DNA of 64,000 bases. Source: Lytechinus variegatus. Lineage: Eukaryota > Echinodermata > Echinoidea > Temnopleuroida > Toxopneustidae. The position numbers and the translations under genes were made by a program. The DNA lies in assembly GCF_018143015.1 (NCBI RefSeq), contig NC_054751.1, positions 20,846,425-20,910,424 on the forward strand. Reading direction: 5' to 3'. The notes under the pieces were generated by a model. It had not been told where the DNA came from, did not search any database, and worked only from the letters and a program-made list of their open reading frames with translations. Shown here piece by piece: positions 59,999 to 64,000 of this stretch; the first letter of the stretch is position 1, and each line of letters opens with the position of its first letter.

Positions 59999-60148
59999 AT
60001 GAGTTCTTCTGACAGCAAACGCTCCAAAAGACGGAGGAATAAAAGAGGCGGTGGAAATAATCGTCCAGCACCTGCCAGCAGCAGCAATGCAGCAGCAATC
60101 AACAACACACAGGGAGGATCAGGAGCCAACGCGAAGGCAGATGGACAG
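59999..60148 (+). CDS. Candidate first coding exon of an unidentified gene
   Basis: Fifty codons run from an ATG in good context (AAACAATGA) to a fair donor, CAG|GTAAAC. The peptide opens MSSSDSKRSKRRRNKRGGG, a strongly basic tract like a nuclear or nucleolar signal. It continues in Ala/Ser/Asn/Gly-rich sequence and ends KADGQ. Base composition is clearly richer in G+C than the flanks. The frame continues past the donor, but a transposon-like repeat begins at 60343, so the real continuation should be a downstream exon outside the window. It faces away from the RNF4-like gene. I do not recognise the family; a faint resemblance to the N-terminus of AFG2/SPATA5-type ATPases is too short to use. 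Confidence 0.4.
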
Positions 60149-60342
60149 GTAAACGAGAATGTCGCTACAATCCCATTGCATTGCCATGTCGCCTCGGCTC
60201 CGGGCCCAGGCACCTCGTCCCATCTCATTAACATGATTAAGATAGGCCTATACAAAAATTCTCTTCCACCTGTCAATATATTCAACTCTTCTCTTGTTGT
60301 ATGGTTCATGGTTGTGATGATTTCAAATTCTATGAACAGTGT

Positions 60343-60814
60343 CAGTAGAGGCCAGAGGCGCACGGCCAATATTGGAGACTGTCTCCCATGAGAGAGAATC
60401 AATTATCTCCAATATCAGAGGATTTTGTAAAGAATTTGGGTATCCAATTTCAGAGACAGTCTCCAGTTTTGGAGACCGATTTCCTTTGTTTACATTTGCT
60501 TCAAAAGGATGACCGTACCTTGGCGGCAGATAAAAATGTGATAAGCAGATTCGTCATGAAAAATTACCCCTTTTCACCGTCTACTTTAAAAATTCACCAT
60601 CTACTTTTGTTTTGATAAGGATTTATGTTGTCATCCACACACAAAACAAATGGGCTTCTGACCTCAGTGAGACAATATTTTGGGTGGAAAAAAATCATGC
60701 TTTTGTTGGTGTTGTTTCTTTTGTTCTTTTGCAAAGCAAGTCTCTAATAAGTAATATGGGAGATTATCTCCCACATTGGAGAGAGTCTCCCACATTGGCC
60801 GTTCGCCTCTACTG
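60343..60814. mobile_element. CAGTAGAGGC-ended MITE, copy 2
   Basis: Nearly the same as 52532-52977 along its length and in the same orientation, with a small AGAGGC duplication at the left end and an insertion near 60750. No clear flanking duplication was found. It lies about 195 bp downstream of the candidate exon at 59999. Confidence 0.8.
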
Positions 60815-60880
60815 ATGAATAACATGTCGTGTCATGAACATGAAAATATAAAAATTTCCACCACACCAATTGTGAGTAGC

Positions 60881-61205
60881 CAGGCGGCTTCTAGAGAGTA
60901 AAAATCATTTCCTAACGTAAGGCTACTCTCATACGAAGCCAGGGATCCTATCTCATTATTAGACCCACACAGAGGAAGCCAAAACCTGAAACTTTCACCC
61001 CCGAGATTTCTACTTTCCTTCTAAAAGATCTAGACCTACATGTATATCATGTACATGGGATAAAACTTCATTTCTGACATTTCTACGCGCTCGTTGTTAT
61101 TTTTAAAGAAGAATTCATCAAAAAAATGAGAAAAATATCATGAATAGACGGAAGAGACTTGCCCGATGTTTACGCCGCCATCTTGTTTTCTATTGTTCTT
61201 CGCCA
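60881..61205. repeat. Relative of the 49977 foldback element, reverse orientation
   Basis: Minus-strand blocks match 50540-50760: CGTAAACATCGGGC near 61165 (compare GATGGCGACGTAAAC), ATGTACATG, AGATCTTTTAGAAGGAAAGTAG and GAAACTTTCACCCCCGAGA (plus sense). The left end AGCCAGGCGGCTTC resembles the AGCCAGGAGGCG terminus. Confidence 0.55.
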
Positions 61206-61379
61206 ACGTTACCCGACGCACGCGTCTGTAACTATGATATTGTAATTATGATAGTTGTGAGTTGCCGTGTCGACCGACCTGGACTGAAAAACAACATTGC
61301 TGGGCAGCCTGGGCTAGCTAGCGTGCGCTTAACTGCGGCTCCGATATGAGGAGTTAATTGCATAATACTTTCAATTTCG

Positions 61380-61490
61380 AGATCAGAGCGGACCCATTTC
61401 GTGGTACAAAGTCACCCCAAAAAAATTTTCTCTCCAGAATAAAAGGCAAATTTGCAAATTGTAAGAAAATTCACTCTAGGTTAGGTTAGT
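61380..61490. repeat. Fragment of the GTGTACACG element
   Basis: GACCCATTTCGTGGTACAAA and CTCTCCAGAATAAA match 62396-62445 in the same orientation, followed by a TTCACTCTAGGTTAGG block. It is a diverged partial copy outside the element at 61668. Confidence 0.5.
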
Positions 61491-61667
61491 AGTTGGCATA
61501 TATTTTCCTGATTTGAGCCTGTATAGTGTGGGGATTGCAGAAATAATATTTTTCATTTTTCAAAGATAGATTGACTTGCGGGTTAAAACCCGACGGGTCA
61601 GCGGGTCCCGCTTGCAAATTATTGGATTATACGGTATGGTTCGGGTTTTCACTTGCGGGTTACATTT

Positions 61668-62693
61668 AGGCCCGGTTTGAAAGTCCATTTTTGATGCACG
61701 TGTACACGGCGTGTTTTTCGGTCGTGTACACGTGTACACGTAGTAAACACTAAGTGAGAGTGAGTTACATATTTTTTCAGTGTTTCCTACATGTAGCCTA
61801 AGTCACGATTTTAAAGCTTACCTGAGAAGTTAGAAGTATCAATCCACAAAAATTGGTGCAATTAAAAAGTTTACTCAGCTTAGCAGCGCACTAAATTAAT
61901 AAAGAATGCAAAAGTAAATCAGTGCAGGTCCCTAGTTAGCGCCGATGTTCGTTGGATGCGCATTTTGCATACTGTACCGTACATGCATGCACAGATCGGT
62001 GCAGAATTAAGTGTAACTGAAGTTATCGATTGATTTTCATTATTTTATTGCCAATTTGAGGAGCGTGTGTTTGTAGGCTTGTAGCACATGTGGACGAGCG
62101 TATAACACGTAACTGGAGCAATGATCGCTGTCGCAATTGGTGATTCTCAAATTGGCTCTAAAAGTGATTGAAAAACGCTTTTGAGAGTCTCCAATTACGT
62201 GTTATACGCTCGTACACATGTGCTACAAGCCTACAAACACACGCTCCTCAAATTGGCAATAAAATAATGAAAATCAATCGATAACTTCAGTTACACTCAA
62301 TTCTGCAGCGATCTGTGCATGCATGCACGGTACAGTATGCAAAATGCGCATCCAACGAACGTCGGCGCTAACTAGGGCCCTGCACTGACCGGAGCATGCC
62401 CATTTCATGTGGTACAAAAACTTGAGTCTCCAGAATAAATGTGGATTAAATCGGCGATTTGGAAGTAAACTCACTGTAGGTTAATTGAAATATATTGACA
62501 TATTAGTGATTAAAACATGTGCAGTGTCTGAGAACTAAGAATTAATGTGAGGCTGTGAGCTTGTTCACTGAATTTACAGTCCCACGCAAGCTTTATGCAG
62601 ATGCTACCGTGTACACGGTGATGGAATTTAGTACACGTGCACTGACTTGACCGTGCGTGTACACGTGTACCCGTGTACCCGAAACGGGCCTAG
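61668..62693. mobile_element. Foldback element with GGCCCG ends and GTGTACACG palindromes
   Basis: The left end AGGCCCGGTTTGAAAG is mirrored by GAAACGGGCCTAG. The flanks TTACATTT (61660-61667) and TTACATTA (62694-62701) nearly match. Inside, about 190 bp at 61925-62115 are inverted at 62175-62395 around a short loop, for example GGAGCGTGTGTTTGTAGGCT and its mirror. Repeated GTACACGTGTACACG palindromes lie near both ends. Confidence 0.65.
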
Positions 62694-63406
62694 TTACATT
62701 ATAATAATATAGGGTATTTATATTGCGCACATATCCACCTTGTTAGGTGCTAAAGGCGCTCCTATATTACCCGGATAAGTTAGGCGTTCATAGCGCACAC
62801 AGCTTTTTAAGGAATTACATGTTCATTGTACATGTAATTTTGAAAGTAAAAGTTAGATGTGGTTTATTTTTTTCTTGGCTAGTACCTTTTTTTTATAGTT
62901 TGGCAATTTGAAGAAAATAAATGTTTCAGCCACTGTTAATGCATTTTATAAAACTCAATAGACAGTGATATGTACTTTTCATCATTTTGGTATTGATTTC
63001 TGTCTATTGGGTTTCTTCTAGATACAAACAATATGACTTTGATTTTATAGTTTATTCTATAAATACATGAAGATGATGTAGTAGCTGAGAAATGGCTGAC
63101 ATACATGTATACTATGTAATTACATAATGACCAAGCACTCACTGTAAATCATAAGTATTGCATGTTTTACTTCCACGATAATGTTTTTTTTTTAAATTAA
63201 AGTGAAGGGTTCATGCATTCAATTTTGTAATGCCCAATGTACTTGTATGTTCATTTACTTGTTTACTTGGCAGAATAAAAACGCGACAATTCACATGAAA
63301 AAGTAATATGGAATTTAGTTGGAAAACTTTAGATACACAAAAATAATGATGGATTTGCATGCTTGAGGTCTGTGAAAAAAAATGCCATCCCTTGGAGCAT
63401 TACATT

Positions 63407-64000
63407 AGGCCCGTTTCGGGTACACGTGTACACGTGTACACGCACGGTCAAGTCAGTGCACGTGTACTAAATTCCATCACCGTGTACACGGTAGCATCTG
63501 CATAAAGCTTGCGTGGGACTGTAAAGTCAGTGAACAAGCTCACAGCCTCACATTAATTCTTAGTTCTAAGACACTGCACATGTTTTAATCACTAATATGT
63601 CAATATATTTCAATTCACCTAGAGTGAGTTTACTTTCAAAATCGCCTATTTAATCCACATTTATTCTGGAGACTCAAGTTTTTGTACCACACGAAATGGG
63701 TATGCTCCGGTCAGTGCAGGGCCCTAGTTAGCGCCAACGTTCGTTGGATGCGCAATTTGCATACTGTACCGTACATACATGCACAGATCGCTGCAGAATT
63801 GAGTGTAACTGAAGTTATCGATTGATTTTCATTATTTTATTGCCAATTTAAGGAGCGTGTGTTTGTAGGCTTGTAGCACCTGTGTATGAGCGTGTAGCAC
63901 GTAAGGGTCATTCCATCTGGATTCACCCAGTGGTTGCACCCGACCGTCTCAGAATTCGTTGTAAATTGGTACACATAAAATTCACCATGGCCCACGCACA
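63407..64000. mobile_element. Second copy of the GGCCCG/GTGTACACG element, cut by window end
   Basis: From AGGCCCGTTTCGGGTACACG to about 63905 it matches the reverse complement of about 62170-62693 almost base for base. Together they form an inverted pair around 62694-63406. The last ~95 bases diverge or continue past the window. Confidence 0.65.

Noticed and set aside
59974..60402. 142-codon minus-strand frame
   Set aside because: It overlaps the better-supported plus-strand candidate exon and extends into a MITE.

Overview
This is animal nuclear DNA: AT-rich, intron-containing, with GT-AG splice sites and a very high density of short inverted-repeat transposons, SINE-like pieces, microsatellites and poly-G/C tracts. 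The two recognisable genes and the repeat types (marine-invertebrate-style miniature DNA transposons, and a 'CTCGCGCTTCGCGCTCGC' tandem element) suggest a deuterostome marine invertebrate. A sea urchin is most likely, but this is an inference from style and not a database match. There is no bacterial-type operon, CRISPR array or rRNA gene.

Two genes are well supported. (1) An intronless small heat shock protein lies on the minus strand at 11507-12433. It has a full alpha-crystallin domain, a C-terminal I-x-I motif and a strong heat shock element about 300 bp upstream of its ATG. (2) A minus-strand gene spans about 27655-53446 and encodes an RNF4-type SUMO-targeted ubiquitin ligase. I assembled it from five exons (41034-41139, 41536-41689, 46115-46246 and 46692-46878, plus the last at 27655-27804) and a probable first coding exon (53390-53446). 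Splice phases agree at every junction. The product (about 261 residues) has several SUMO-interacting motifs, an arginine-rich patch and a C3HC4 RING split by a 13.2-kb intron. Two weaker plus-strand first-exon candidates are at 13216-13392 and 59999-60148. A 43-codon remnant of a CR1/L2-like reverse transcriptase C-terminus is at 19103-19231.

Layout. 1-11.4 kb: no gene seen; CACTG-ended palindromic MITEs and a 1.1-kb element with an internal ~160-bp tandem repeat. 11.5-13.4 kb: heat shock gene, promoter and a possible divergent exon. 13.4-27.6 kb: no complete gene; SINE, LINE remnant, TTAA-flanked and hAT-like MITEs. 27.6-53.5 kb: RNF4 gene; its introns carry MITEs, a 222-bp tandem repeat, an unusual dispersed 15-mer (GTGAGTGACACGACA, eight copies), and a transposon inserted precisely into another transposon. 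53.5-64 kb: upstream flank, a long perfect hairpin, a degenerate GGCGCCCC minisatellite, a 2.3-kb element built from ~110-bp units, a possible first exon, and large inverted repeats running off the right edge.

The most interesting structural theme is that two unrelated elements (6676-7760 and 57025-59344) both consist of short terminal inverted repeats around an internal tandem array. A third region (42591-45238) shows a conserved short motif dispersed through otherwise dissimilar sequence.
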